Origin: Podospora bellae-mahoneyi
Lineage: Eukaryota; Ascomycota; Sordariomycetes; Sordariales; Podosporaceae
NCBI RefSeq assembly: GCF_035222275.1
Contig: NC_085884.1
Coordinates: 2,294,001-2,358,000 of the forward strand
Reading direction: 5' to 3'
DNA: 64,000 nt
Positions 11,446-22,116 of the stretch are shown here, piece by piece. The first letter of the stretch is position 1; the number at the start of each line of letters is the position of its first letter. The notes under the pieces were generated by a model that was not told the origin of the DNA, ran no database searches, and was given only the letters and a program-made list of their open reading frames with translations. The position numbers were made by a program, and so were the translations under genes.

Positions 11446-12341
11446 GTTTGCGCTGACTTGAGTCACGTCTTCTGCTACGCTGACGCTGAGGTTTTGTGGC
11501 TGGTGACTTCTCGCCAGATGGGTTTTTTTCAATCTCGATACTGACCATCATCGCCATCCAAGAGCTGCCCCTTCCATCTTATATCCACATGCACCACTCA
11601 GACTCCCACCACAGCCCCCATTCTCGAACCACCTCCCATCCCCAAACTAACGCTCCTCTCCCCAGCTGAATCCCCCAAACCAGTCACCGCCTCCACCATT
11701 AACCCCGTCCTCACTAGGCGCTACTACCTTCAAACATCCATCACCAAATCCGACATCGAATCCAACCTTGGTAACCCCGTCCGGAGATAAACCTCCCCTT
11801 CCAGCCCTTCCATCAACCTGGCACAGCCCATGCCGTGCAACCCCAATCAGCGCTGTCAGACCGGGAATAACCTCTTATCGTTACACACCATTGATCCTTC
11901 CCGCCCATTCAGCCGGCCCACAGCCAACGGGGATCGCCGGATACGGACGGGAAAACCCACGCGGACGGGCGCTAATGCAATCCAATGGCGAACATTTACT
12001 TTGTGGTGACGCTGTTTCAGCTACATGATGACCGTTCGATGGCGGTCCGGACTGGTGTGGAGCCGTTGAATGATGCTCCAGACTTTGTTTCTCAATGCAG
12101 GGGGGAAGACAAAGAATGTTTTGGCTGGACGCTGTCATTCATTGGTGCCGAGGCATCGCCTTTTTTGTCGAAGTCTATCCAACAATGCTATCTATCAGTC
12201 AGTCTGTCTGCCCGTCTACTCCATGCATTTTAACCTCCGCTGTCATAATCCACAATGTCTTTGTAAATACCAAACTCCGTCCCATGCTGATGTCACATCA
12301 AACTCTTTCCTTTCCCCCATCAAAATATCAACACCATCCCC
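11446..12341. other. intergenic, terpene synthase promoter
   Basis: This region contains the 5' region of the terpene synthase (minus strand), including the TATA-like site at 11578-11586. It also holds the 3' flank of the next minus-strand gene. Plus-strand frames here are proline-rich shadows of C-rich DNA. A short coding-like stretch near 11640-11790 could be a gene fragment, but I cannot support it. Confidence 0.4.
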
Positions 12342-13274
12342 CTACGAAACCCACCCATAAACCCCCTCCAAAACCCTCCCCACCTCCTCCTCCCCTTCCT
12401 CCTCCCAACCCTCAACCTCCACCCCCTCCCCATACCAATACAACTTCACCCCCCTCTCACTCTTTCCCCCATACTTCACAACCCCCTCCCTCTCCTCTTC
12501 CGTCTCCCTCCAATGATTCCCCCACGTCTTTTTCTCTTTATCCAAAACCCCTAGCCCACTCTCCATCACTTGCACCTCGTACGTCAATTCATCCGACCAC
12601 CGTCCATCAGGCACCATGATGTCATTAATCAAGAAATGAACCTGGTTATTGCTTGGATCCCGGTAAGAGAAATACGGGCCAGCGGTGAACGTTTCCATGA
12701 GCGCGCTTCCGTGTTTGCGTGTGCAGCGTAAAAGGGCCTTGTACCGCTTGTGAAAGGGGGCGCCGAGCGGGAGGGAGAGGATGAAGGGTCTGATGGGAGT
12801 GTCGGGGCGGATGATGTGGGTTTTAGGGGGGAGGAGGGTGTGGATTATCCGGCCGGGGGGGTTGTTGCTTTTGCGGGTGATGGTTTGGGGGGGTAGTCTT
12901 GGGGCGATGGGGAAGACGGCAAATGTTTGCTGGGTTGGTGGTTGGGTTGAGGAGGTGAACTGTTGGTATTGTTGTTGAGTTAGGGCATACGCCGGACGTG
13001 AGGCTGTTGGCTGGTGGTGGCTCAGATATACGGGTAGTGGGTATGGCTGCTCGGGCGGCACGTGGCGATGTCCTGGAGTAAAGGAGACTGATACATGGTG
13101 CCCGGAGAGACACGATGTTGGTCCCCTGACGGGCGGGGGGTTGGAATAATCATTTGATGGGTGTGTTGGCTGTGGAACACTCGTCGGATTGTGTGCTGTC
13201 GGTTGCATGTGCCTATAGAGAAGCGGGTCAATGTTGCGCAGGTCGGGGTTGTTTGGGGTGTCGTGTGGTGCCAT
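12342..13274 (-). CDS. hypothetical protein, proline/histidine-rich N-terminus
   Basis: The protein has 310 aa from the ATG at 13274 (MAPHDTPNNPDLRNIDPLL); the open frame upstream starts only on GTG. Residues 1 to about 150 are low complexity, rich in Pro, His, Ser and Gln. The C-terminal half (about 160-310) looks folded, with a block HKRYKALLRCTRKHGSALME, a segment HFLINDIMVPDGRWSDELTY and an acidic, glutamate-rich end. There is no signal peptide or membrane segment. I do not recognise a family. Strong codon periodicity and an intact frame support a real gene. Confidence 0.6.
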   Translation of the reverse strand: MAPHDTPNNPDLRNIDPLLYRHMQPTAHNPTSVPQPTHPSNDYSNPPPVRGPTSCLSGHHVSVSFTPGHRHVPPEQPYPLPVYLSHHQPTASRPAYALTQQQYQQFTSSTQPPTQQTFAVFPIAPRLPPQTITRKSNNPPGRIIHTLLPPKTHIIRPDTPIRPFILSLPLGAPFHKRYKALLRCTRKHGSALMETFTAGPYFSYRDPSNNQVHFLINDIMVPDGRWSDELTYEVQVMESGLGVLDKEKKTWGNHWRETEEEREGVVKYGGKSERGVKLYWYGEGVEVEGWEEEGEEEVGRVLEGVYGWVS

Positions 13275-13641
13275 AATTGCTAGTTGATGCTGATGATGTT
13301 TGGATGAGAAAAGACTGCAAGCCTCTTCTGCCTTCTGCGTGGCAGCAGAATACCCCAGGCCACAGAACGCATCCAGCTCCACACCATCGTCCTCTGGCCA
13401 AAACCTTAATCACAGCATGACATGGCGAGCACTTGCCAAAGGTAGGCGGATGACTCAGCTGAGCCCCTTTTTGCGCGACTCTATTGTTTCTTTCCTCCTG
13501 TTCAGAAATGCAGTCGAATATTACCTCTTTCCGGTTGAACAGAGCAACCTGATAACAATTATCCGTGACCACTATGAACCATCACAGTTCAGACTTGAAG
13601 CATCAATTTTCTGAACCGTTCATCGCCCAACCAAGACAACC

Positions 13642-15341
13642 ATGAAGCAACATCCTCTACTGGAACCCAACCCTCCACCACCAGCCTCACCTTTGCACTC
13701 ACCCGTTGGGAGGCAATGGTAGATCGGGGATGACCACCACTATGTGCCTGCGAATTGGGGTCGCCAATGGCCGCTGTCACTTGCCCTTGATGAGGATGAC
13801 TCTAACGGCAGATTGTACACAAGCCAGGACACAAATCAATCTCAGAGGGACTAGCAGAGGAGCGAATGGATCGCCGATGCTGTGGCTCAGGCACAGGAAA
13901 GAGATTCGACCTACCAACCATCGGATTCAGGGCCGTCAACGCCGCCCGGCCTGAATCTTGACCTTCTAGGCAGCGAAGACGAGGCCGACACCGGCTATCT
14001 TGCCCCGCCGTTACCACCCAACTCCTCTGCTCCACAGAAGAAAGGGGATCCCGGAGGCAAGGGCCTGTTCCAGGATCTAAGACGACTTGACGTCGACGAA
14101 ACCTCCGCCAACGAGCCAAAGTCCTTTGTGCGGTGTATCATATGCACGTGCTATATCGGTGCCTTTATCGATCAGGAGCCGGTGCCGGAATCTTCTCTGC
14201 CTGCTGGGAACAAGCGCAAGGGGCGGTTGTCGGACTTTCAACGAAATAAGGCGAAGAAGGGCGTCTTTCGTGTTTGCGGGCATATGTTTTGCCGTGAATG
14301 CTGTGAGGAGTACATGAATGATGTCGGTAGGAGACGTGCAGCAAGGGATGAAGTTCGGCTCATTCGAGTCGAAGATCGACCTCAGATCCCACAGAATGAT
14401 GCTCCAGAGAATGGCCCCCGAGATCCCTGGTCACCAGAATCCTCCCACTCTTCCTATGCTGCCCTACCGGACCGCACCTATCCAACATATTGGTGTCCGA
14501 TATGCTGCCTGGAGATCAGGTTCAGTGCTGGCAAGTGCCAAGCTTGTCTCATTACTTACGAGATCCCGTATTGGCCGGATGGCTTTCCATTTGAACAGTA
14601 CCGCGCGAACCTCGGGTTCAAAGACCAGATAGGGGTTGTGACCTTGCTCAAGACTGTGGTGGCAGACCTGCTCCCGCCGACGTTGGCCGAAGAACGGTCC
14701 AAGGACGACCGCCAGCGTTTCCTGCCCTCCCGGTGTTTTGGATGCATCAAAACGGACTTCTTCAACATGGCTGCCATCGTAACTCATGGACTCAAACAGT
14801 CAAAGCCTTATAGCTTAATGATGAAGGCAGTGACAAGTCCCATAGCAGGTATTCCAGATGAGGTGCTTGAGGGGATGTACAGTTATCTAGGCTATCGTGG
14901 TGATAAGGAACTACTCGAAAAATGGTTACAGATCCAGGTCGATTATGGCATAGCTTTCCTTACCTGATGGACAAGTCGCCCACATGGGGAGGGTCTTTCT
15001 ACGGCCCAGGCTTTCTTGAGCGGCACGACGATGTGATTCTCATGGAGCAAGAACAGGCTCGGTTGGACGAAGAGGAGGCTCGTAGGAAGCGAGAAGAAGA
15101 AGGTATCGAGGTGAAAGTGAAGAGAATGCACTATGCCTTTGCTCGTGATATTGAACCATACGACAGTTACTTGTTCTATAAGAAAATTGAGGTGGGCGAA
15201 CTCTGGCATGGACTACTTGAGCCGAGGCAGCTCTACAGATTCCACGAACTACAGGGCCGACTGACTGGGAATGACAAGGGGACGCGCAGCGACTTGCAAG
15301 AGAGAATCGGGCGCGAATTTGCACGAAACCTTCGCAGCTAG
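13642..15341 (+). pseudogene. RING-type zinc-finger gene with stops and a frameshift
   Basis: A frame opens at the ATG at 13642 (MKQHPLLEPNPPPP) and runs in phase through the clear coding region, but it meets TAG at 13720-13722 and TAG at 13852-13854. Each is explained by CAG to TAG (CpA to TpA). After the second stop the frame is open to 14967 and encodes paired cysteines of RING type: FVRCIICTC, then VCGHMFCRECCEEYM, then YWCPICC and KCQACL. Near 14940-14970 the reading frame shifts, and the rest (SPTWGGSFYGPGF, a Glu-rich helix and a charged tail) continues in another frame to 15341. An intron from 14900 to 15009 would restore phase but remove well-formed sequence. If intact it would be a RING-like, possibly E3 ubiquitin-ligase, protein. 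Introns could explain part of the damage. Confidence 0.55.
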
Positions 15342-15794
15342 GGACCAGAGACTGGGATGGTGGTCGACTCAAACAACCTGAAAAGTCAGATCATGATATT
15401 CAGCAGTCCGCGGGCGGCCGTATTTGTACGCAACAAGCTGGAAGCTGATGAATCAAAATCGGCTTACCAATCCTTCTACTGGACTAGTCTCGATGTCGAA
15501 ATAGATGCCTCGGATCTTGGCATCAACCCCACCCGATGTGGGTGTCTTCATCCACCCAACATCTTCTGCGTCCTTCTCCAGCGGGATCCACCACCACCAA
15601 GTGACGTCGAAAAACGTCACCAACTGGCCATGGATACCCCGCCGAGCTTTCCAGGTCGGATCACGATATAAACACCAGCATCTGCCCCTCGTTTTCACCT
15701 CACCATCACCGCCATCATCACGAGAATAACAAACCCCTTCACAGCATCATCAACAAACCCAACCCTTACCACTTACATCAAACAAACCGCCAAA
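15342..15794 (+). promoter_or_regulatory. promoter and 5' UTR of the MDR oxidoreductase
   Basis: A TATA-like GATATAAACACC near 15664 is followed by a CA- and CT-rich leader up to the ATG at 15795, whose context CCAAAATGTCC fits fungal start sites. No other gene is supported in these 453 bases. Confidence 0.5.
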
Positions 15795-16871
15795 ATGTCC
15801 GACAAAGTCCAAAACAAAACCCTCCTCTTCAAAAAGGTCCCCACCAACGCCCCCATCCCAGGGGAGCACCTCGCCGTCGAACCCGTCCCCTTCGACCTCA
15901 AACCCCCCAAAGGAGGCCTCACCGTCGCCGTCCTTTCCGCCTCCTACGACCCCTACCTCCGCGGAAAGATGCGCGACCCCTCCATCAAGTCATACTCCCC
16001 GCCCTTCCTAGTCGGCGAACCCATCACCAATGACACCGTCTCCAAAGTGATCCGCTCTGATACCCCTGACTTTGCCGAGGGGGATCTGATCGTTGCTTAC
16101 CTCCCCCTGGCGGAATACGCCCACTTGAGTGCTGACCAGCTTAAAGACGGAACGATCAGGCGCAGGGTTGATATCAAGAACTCCAAGATTGGGAAGGACC
16201 TGGGGTTGTTTTTGGGACCGTTGGGGATGCCGGGGTTGACGGCTTGGAGTTCGTATCATGAAATTGGGCAGCCGAAGAAGGGGGAGACGATTTTCATCAG
16301 TTCGGCTGCGGGCGCGGTTGGGCAGGTTGTTGGGCAGATTGCTAAGCGGGAGGGACTCAGGGTTATTGGATCGGTTGGTTCAGATGAGAAACTCGATTTT
16401 ATCCTCAACGAGCTTGGGTTTGATGGGGGGTTCAACTACAAGACTGAAAACCCGTTTGATGCCCTCAAGAGGCTCGCGCCGGATGGGGTGGATATTTACT
16501 TTGAGAATGTCGGTGGGGAGCAGCTCGAGGCTGCGATTGAGGCGATGAACCAGCATGGAAGGATTATTGCTTGCGGGATGATTAGCCAGTACAGTGTTCC
16601 TGACGAACAAAAATATGGGGTCAAGAATTTGTTCAAGGTGGTGAGCAAGAGGATCACGATGAGGGGCTTTATTGTTTATGACAATGGGTTTGCGGATAAG
16701 TATGGGGAGGAGCACCAGAGGAAAATGCAGGAGTGGTTGGCTGAGGGGAGCTACAAGGCTAAGCTGAGTGTTACTGAGGGGATTGACAATGCGGCCGAGG
16801 GGTTGGTGGGCATGTTGGAGGGGAAGAACTTTGGGAAGGCCGTGTTGAAGGTAAGGGATTTGGAGGAGTAA
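15795..16871 (+). CDS. NADP-dependent MDR oxidoreductase (alkenal/one-type reductase)
   Basis: The protein has 358 aa, the usual length of the leukotriene-B4-dehydrogenase / 2-alkenal reductase branch of the medium-chain dehydrogenase superfamily. The N-terminal catalytic domain contains YDPYLRGKM (about 51-59), as in that branch. The Rossmann domain has SSAAGAVGQVVGQ (169-181), matching AxxGxxG, and FENVGGEQLEAA (C-terminal half) is typical. No zinc-binding cysteines are seen, so it is a zinc-independent enzyme. It is predicted to reduce C=C bonds conjugated to carbonyls with NADPH in the cytosol, for detoxification or as a tailoring step. There is a single exon. Its neighbourhood includes a terpene synthase, a methyltransferase and an FMO. 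Confidence 0.9.
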   Translation: MSDKVQNKTLLFKKVPTNAPIPGEHLAVEPVPFDLKPPKGGLTVAVLSASYDPYLRGKMRDPSIKSYSPPFLVGEPITNDTVSKVIRSDTPDFAEGDLIVAYLPLAEYAHLSADQLKDGTIRRRVDIKNSKIGKDLGLFLGPLGMPGLTAWSSYHEIGQPKKGETIFISSAAGAVGQVVGQIAKREGLRVIGSVGSDEKLDFILNELGFDGGFNYKTENPFDALKRLAPDGVDIYFENVGGEQLEAAIEAMNQHGRIIACGMISQYSVPDEQKYGVKNLFKVVSKRITMRGFIVYDNGFADKYGEEHQRKMQEWLAEGSYKAKLSVTEGIDNAAEGLVGMLEGKNFGKAVLKVRDLEE

Positions 16872-17442
16872 GGTTGGAGCTTTTTGGATGTAGTTTTCTG
16901 TTTGGTTAGAGGTTGAATAGAGTTTCTGTGGCTTTGATTTGACCTGAGTGTAATTCTAAATGTGCTGTGCTGTGTAGGCTGGTTCGGATCCTTCAAGTGT
17001 AAAGTTACATTGAATCCTTCCGCTGTGGTTCCCATGCACCGGGTATGGGATTTGATGCAAGGTACTTGTGACTGCCGAGAAGGAGTGCATGGAGACGAGA
17101 TCGCGATCAATGACGGCGTACATGCAGGCGAAGTTGATCTTTTCACAATTGATAAGCTTGTTTCATGAAGCTCCATTGGGGCAAGTCTGTATCGCTTTGC
17201 ACAAGCACGACCAGACATATGTGAAGGAAGAACTTGCATTGGCTTGTTGTTTGAGCTGGCTACCGTGTGAGAGATATAAAAAGAGAGTTTTATTCCAACC
17301 AAAATATCCAAAAGACAGAGAGAATATCCAATGAAAAGTTCCTTTTATCCAATTCAAAATATGAGACATCATCTAACCCTTTCCAAACCCCATCATCTCA
17401 ATCCCAAAACAAAACTGTCGAGGTAGCCCAAAACTTCCCACC
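16872..17442. other. convergent 3' intergenic region
   Basis: This lies between the stop of the MDR gene (plus) and the stop of the large pseudokinase-like gene (minus), so it should hold both transcript ends. Open frames here are shadows. I see no gene. Confidence 0.5.
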
Positions 17443-20400
17443 CTACTCATACCTCCTTGGCCGTCCCACCGCCCGTCTCTTCGGAGTCGGTGTCACCTGC
17501 TGCTCCAACTCCCGCTTTCCCCCCGTCTTTTTTGTTTTTTTCGGCGCTTCCGGCACCTTGCCAGGCGAAGACTTTGGCTTCGTCGGGGTTGACACCTTCC
17601 TTGCCTTCCCCTTTTTCCCCTTTATCATAATAGGACTGGGCACCTTCGTCCTCCTCGTCTTCCTCTTCTTCTTCTCACTACTCCCTTCAGGCTGCTGTGT
17701 GGCAGGAATAACCTTATCACCCCCCTTACTTGAATACTGCAAAGCTGGGACCGTCTCTTGTTGCGTCCAAGGAATCTCGATTCGGGGGTTTACCCATGGA
17801 GGCCTTTTATCTGGAGATTGGGGGACTTCGACGGTTTCAACTTTACCTGCCACGCCCACCCGGGGGTTTTTCGGGGGTGTTTCCCTAATGACGGCAGTAT
17901 ATGGGTCACTTCTGGGGCGTTTTTGACCAGCTGGTGGAGAGGGTGTTGGGATGTGGGGGATGGTTGTGTTGCCTGGGGGTGATTTGGGAGGGGATTTTTT
18001 CCTTGGGGTTTGCGAGTCTTGCTGGGTGGCGTTGTAGTTATTGGTTGGGGAGTAAAGGCTGACCGGTCTGACTACGCGCCCGGAGCGGGTGGTGCGTCGT
18101 TGGAGGGTGGGTTCGGGGTAGGTGGCGGTGTCGGGTTTGTTGTCGTTGTTGTTATCACCACCACCGTCGTTGTCGTGCTCGTCAGAATCGTTCACTCCAT
18201 CAAAGGTTCTACCTGGGCCACTTCCGCCACCACCATCGCCATCATCATCGCCATCATCACTGTCGTTAGCACCATCATTGTGATTGGGACCAGCACCACT
18301 TTCATCCGCCATGGCCTCCTCATAGCCCTGAGCAAAGTATGAGGGGCCCCCAGCCAGTTTCTGCTGTTTCTTGAGCGTTTTATCAATCTTGGCAATCACC
18401 TCCGTATGGCCCTTGATCTTGAGCTCCAGAAGCCGCACCCTGTCCGCCAGCTCGCCCTGCTTTGTCTTGAGCGGAAGCATTTCCTTGATGAGAGCCTCGG
18501 CCTCCTCGTCCAATTCGTCTGCCCGGTCCTCCAGTTGGCCAGCCCGGGACGGATCAGCCTCCTCCAAAGCCTCGAGCCTCAAAGTGGCCGCCTCTTGCAT
18601 CATGTCTGCTGTGTCATCAGTCTTTTCGTTGCGAAGTGTCATCTGCTCCTTTGCCGCCCTCTTGAACTCGGCAGCGCGTCTGCGAAACATCTTGATCTCC
18701 TTCTGCAAACGTTCCTTCTGCTGGTCAAGTTGTTCCGGTTTGGGCAGGTTGTCATCAGCTTTCTTGAGGAGGTTCATCTTTTCCTCCAGCTCCTTGACCT
18801 CTTCTGAAGCTTCGACAAATTGTTGATATTGCTTCCACTCATGGTCATCCGTTTCAAGCCTGTCTCTCTTGTGTTGCGCTTCAGTGTACTGGTCGACGAC
18901 CTTCTTTAACCTGTCTCTCAGAAGTCTATGCTGCGTGGCCAGAATATCATCGTTTATTCTCCGCGCCTCATCCTCCCTCTTGTACTTTGTGCTGGGAGAG
19001 GGTGGTAGTGGTGACGGATCCCCTTGTGTTCCTTGTGAGCGTGTGGGTTGCCGTTCCGGAGGCGGAGGAGGAGGCCGTGGTGGTGGCGGCGTAGGTTCCC
19101 GTGGAGCCGCAAACTTGTGCCCAAATCCAACCTTGTACTCGCCCTTTGGATCCAGCCTCTCCAACATGGCGTGATACTTTTGCTTGATAGCCCGCTGCTC
19201 AGGTGTCTCCCCCACCTCCCGTCCTGTCGCCTGGAGCTCCACCTCCTTCCTCATAATCTCCAGATAATCCTTAGCGAGCTTCTCTTCCTCGTTTCGTACC
19301 TCCGCACTGTCGTCGTATTGCAATGCGACGGGGTAGAGGTGCCACAACACGCGCTTCGCCCGGCGCATCCATCTAAGCACCCGCTTCAGGTGTTGTTCCA
19401 ACGTGAGTGCCAAGAAGGGATCTCTCGGGTTGGCAGCCTCGATGAGCTCGTCCCATTCTTGGGCACGGGCATTCTTGCGAGCTTCGTAGCCTTCATACTC
19501 GTCAGCGTCAGACTCTGCAGCATCACCTCTTGGTGCCTCAAACACAGGCCGTTGGACTCGCCAGTCCGGCTTGATTCCACCTTTTCTCTTGTGTTTCTCG
19601 AGCGCTATTCTCCTTTCGCCCGTCAAAGACTCATCCACCGTGACAAGGGAATCATCCATATGATTATCACCAACTCGATGTCTGCCCCCGCGTTCGGGAG
19701 TGTCCATATTGGCCGCCCGAATCTCATCGCTGTAGTGTTGGTTCCAATATTCACCCCATAGTTTGGCAGGCTGCTCCATGGCCTGTTTCGCCCACGGAAC
19801 TGCGAGCCAGTCCGTGATCCCAGGGTTCAGCTCACTGGTGACAGGGGCGTGGAATTGGTACCAAACAAGATACTTGGTCCCGTGCACCAACTGAAGCTCC
19901 CGCGACGCCACCTTTGTTCCTTTGACCTCCTCCATGTCTTGGCCCTCTGGCGTGTACGGGATCAGGTCAATGCGGTTCGTGAGCGCGTACCAACCGTGCA
20001 TCAAGGTATCTGGTATGCTGATATGACCAGTTTCCTTGTTCGCCCGGAACTTGGCTTTCTCGTTTTGCACTTTCAAACGCGCTATGGGGAACACGACGTC
20101 AATCAAGATGTCGACATCGACAAACGATTTTGTCTGCAACCTTTTGGGGGTCCAGTAGCCTTCATCCGTCCAGCTGGCCCAGTCCTGTATTTGGATTCTG
20201 TTGGAGCGCACTTGGAATAGCTCGAGGATATCACAAAGGTCCTCGGAGTAGTGCGGTTTGTTTGCACCGGGAGTTCTGACGTTTTCGATGGTGTATTCTC
20301 CCGCATCGACATTGTAGTCTATCCACGATTTCTCCCATTCCTCCTCCCTCTCGCGCGCATCCCACACCGTGACCAAGCGTCGGAGTACGGCCCCCAGAAG

Positions 20401-22116
20401 ATAAATATCTTCCCAAAGCTCGGGCCTGAGTCCCGTGTGGTCATCGATGTCCTTGTTCCCTAGCCTTGCCATGATCTGGCTGCGCTCTCCACGATTGTAC
20501 TTGTACACCTTTTCGCTGCTGTGTAATTCGCTGGCCTGCGACCAACTACCAAGCACAACACGAGGGAACGCGCGCCGAAGAGACTCGTTGACATAGTTGT
20601 CCTTCTCCGCCGGGTCCTTATCCCGCTTATTCACGTCAAATTCACTCTGACCCCTCTCCCATGCTTCCTCAAAGTGCAGATAGACATGCTCGGGGAGGAT
20701 GTTGCGGTGGACAAACGGCTTCCAATTCTCCTTCTTCATCGTATTCCCTGCCTTCAGCTCCGATCGTGTGATGCCCGTTTGCATATAGATTACAGCGGAC
20801 GTGAGCTGCTCCATGACGTGCCAGATAAAATACTCATCAATCCAAAGCTGCGCCGTCTTGGGACCATGCGTGGCATATGCCAGGATACTCCGGAGATTAT
20901 ACCCGTTGAAGTGCTTGAAATACAGCGAATACTCGTCAACATATAGCGGCCTCCTGAAGGAAGAATCATACTCTACGCCCTCTCGGCCGTTGCTGATGCC
21001 AAAACCGAACAAGTTTGGATATACCCCCTCCTCTGGCAGCCGTCGCTTTACCAGCGGATCGTCAAGCCGGGAAAATTTGATCTCGGGCGGAATGGTCCCG
21101 GCATAATCCCGTTTGGCCTTGTCAGGATTGGAATGCCACCATCGTCTGTATTTTTCGTTCCAACGCCAATCAATCGTCAAGGGGTGAGCATGAATGTTCT
21201 TGTTGACAATGAGCTCCCCAGTCTGCCTTGAGCACACCAACAGAGCGCGGCCAGTCGGCGCCTGTGGCTTCAGGGTGTGCATATAGACAAAACCGGCCTT
21301 TTGTTGGTGAAGCCAGAGGGTAGAATCCAGATTCTTCTCATCTACGCCCGTTTTCGGCAAGCGAAATATTCTGGGGGGGAGCATGATTGCCAGCTGACAC
21401 CAGTCATGATCCGGCTCTGCAAGAGCCTGAAGAGCCGTGTCGGATTGCTGGACCTGCGTCGTGTCGATTTGCTGAACCTGTGTCTGCTGGACCGGAAACC
21501 TCTTGGGCGTGGAAGTGTCCGCAGGCCCTAATGTATCGTCCCCAATGAGGTCAGAAATCAAGTCTGTTGTACCCTCAAACAAGCTAGCTGTTGTCCCGTC
21601 AAACAAGCTATCCGGATCACCATTCATGTTGACATCTTCATCAGGATCCACGTTCGCTGAATTTCCACCTTGAACTGGATTGGAGCCCGTGGTCACGCCT
21701 GCCTGTGCAAGTGCCATCTCGCTGCTGGCGTCGATGGCGGCCTCAATGTCATTGATACCCGTCTCGTCAGTCATGATGATGTCCCCTGAGCCATCATGCT
21801 GAGGAGGACCAAAGTACGTACTGCTGGGGTCGTTGATAGGGTCTATGCTGGTATTTCCGCTCGTAGTAGGAATAGGCGGAATAGGCGGAATGGGTGTCTT
21901 GCCCGTACTGGTAGCAAGCTGGGCAAACCCCGGTCTGGGAGTTGGGGGAGGATGTGATGGAGGTTCTGGGACTTCGTCTTGACTCTGTAACGACTTGGCC
22001 ATTAGATATGATTCGGTTTCCGAGTCCGAGTTCCAATAATGGTAGCTTTCATCCGAGGTGTCGTCGTACACATCGCCATCACCAGGCGCCCACCCCTGCC
22101 AGGAATACGAAGACAT
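17443..22116 (-). CDS. large degenerate protein-kinase-like protein with coiled coil
   Basis: One uninterrupted frame of 1557 aa starts at the ATG at 22116. Residues 1-230 are acidic and disordered. Residues about 240-620 have a protein-kinase layout: IVNKNI with Lys306 at the VAIK position, a hinge-like NLRSILAYA (407-415), a helix-E-like FIWHVMEQLTSAVIYMQTG, a catalytic-loop match FVHRNILPEHVYL (468-480) and ELWEDIYLLGAVL (566-578) at the helix-F position. HRD is HRN (Asp lost at 472), and the DFG position reads VLGSWSQAS (521-529). Phosphotransfer is therefore unlikely and a pseudokinase role is suggested. A charged helical region follows (about 890-1290), then an acidic Gly/Asp tract, and the C-terminus ends GRPRRYE, like an AT-hook. 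A nuclear scaffold role is inference. The kinase resemblance was read by eye. Confidence 0.7.
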   Translation of the reverse strand: MSSYSWQGWAPGDGDVYDDTSDESYHYWNSDSETESYLMAKSLQSQDEVPEPPSHPPPTPRPGFAQLATSTGKTPIPPIPPIPTTSGNTSIDPINDPSSTYFGPPQHDGSGDIIMTDETGINDIEAAIDASSEMALAQAGVTTGSNPVQGGNSANVDPDEDVNMNGDPDSLFDGTTASLFEGTTDLISDLIGDDTLGPADTSTPKRFPVQQTQVQQIDTTQVQQSDTALQALAEPDHDWCQLAIMLPPRIFRLPKTGVDEKNLDSTLWLHQQKAGFVYMHTLKPQAPTGRALLVCSRQTGELIVNKNIHAHPLTIDWRWNEKYRRWWHSNPDKAKRDYAGTIPPEIKFSRLDDPLVKRRLPEEGVYPNLFGFGISNGREGVEYDSSFRRPLYVDEYSLYFKHFNGYNLRSILAYATHGPKTAQLWIDEYFIWHVMEQLTSAVIYMQTGITRSELKAGNTMKKENWKPFVHRNILPEHVYLHFEEAWERGQSEFDVNKRDKDPAEKDNYVNESLRRAFPRVVLGSWSQASELHSSEKVYKYNRGERSQIMARLGNKDIDDHTGLRPELWEDIYLLGAVLRRLVTVWDAREREEEWEKSWIDYNVDAGEYTIENVRTPGANKPHYSEDLCDILELFQVRSNRIQIQDWASWTDEGYWTPKRLQTKSFVDVDILIDVVFPIARLKVQNEKAKFRANKETGHISIPDTLMHGWYALTNRIDLIPYTPEGQDMEEVKGTKVASRELQLVHGTKYLVWYQFHAPVTSELNPGITDWLAVPWAKQAMEQPAKLWGEYWNQHYSDEIRAANMDTPERGGRHRVGDNHMDDSLVTVDESLTGERRIALEKHKRKGGIKPDWRVQRPVFEAPRGDAAESDADEYEGYEARKNARAQEWDELIEAANPRDPFLALTLEQHLKRVLRWMRRAKRVLWHLYPVALQYDDSAEVRNEEEKLAKDYLEIMRKEVELQATGREVGETPEQRAIKQKYHAMLERLDPKGEYKVGFGHKFAAPREPTPPPPRPPPPPPERQPTRSQGTQGDPSPLPPSPSTKYKREDEARRINDDILATQHRLLRDRLKKVVDQYTEAQHKRDRLETDDHEWKQYQQFVEASEEVKELEEKMNLLKKADDNLPKPEQLDQQKERLQKEIKMFRRRAAEFKRAAKEQMTLRNEKTDDTADMMQEAATLRLEALEEADPSRAGQLEDRADELDEEAEALIKEMLPLKTKQGELADRVRLLELKIKGHTEVIAKIDKTLKKQQKLAGGPSYFAQGYEEAMADESGAGPNHNDGANDSDDGDDDGDGGGGSGPGRTFDGVNDSDEHDNDGGGDNNNDNKPDTATYPEPTLQRRTTRSGRVVRPVSLYSPTNNYNATQQDSQTPRKKSPPKSPPGNTTIPHIPTPSPPAGQKRPRSDPYTAVIRETPPKNPRVGVAGKVETVEVPQSPDKRPPWVNPRIEIPWTQQETVPALQYSSKGGDKVIPATQQPEGSSEKKKRKTRRTKVPSPIMIKGKKGKARKVSTPTKPKSSPGKVPEAPKKTKKTGGKRELEQQVTPTPKRRAVGRPRRYE

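Noticed and set aside
11446-11532. Extending the terpene synthase to 11532
   Set aside because: The first codon would be TTG; 11445 is the first ATG in frame.
12095-12619. Plus-strand proline-rich 174-codon frame
   Set aside because: It is a shadow of C-rich DNA antisense to the gene at 12342-13274 and its 3' flank.
13882-14967. A complete RING-type gene starting at 13882
   Set aside because: The first codon is GTG; in-phase protein-like sequence extends upstream to an ATG at 13642 across stops, so the open frame is only part of a broken gene.
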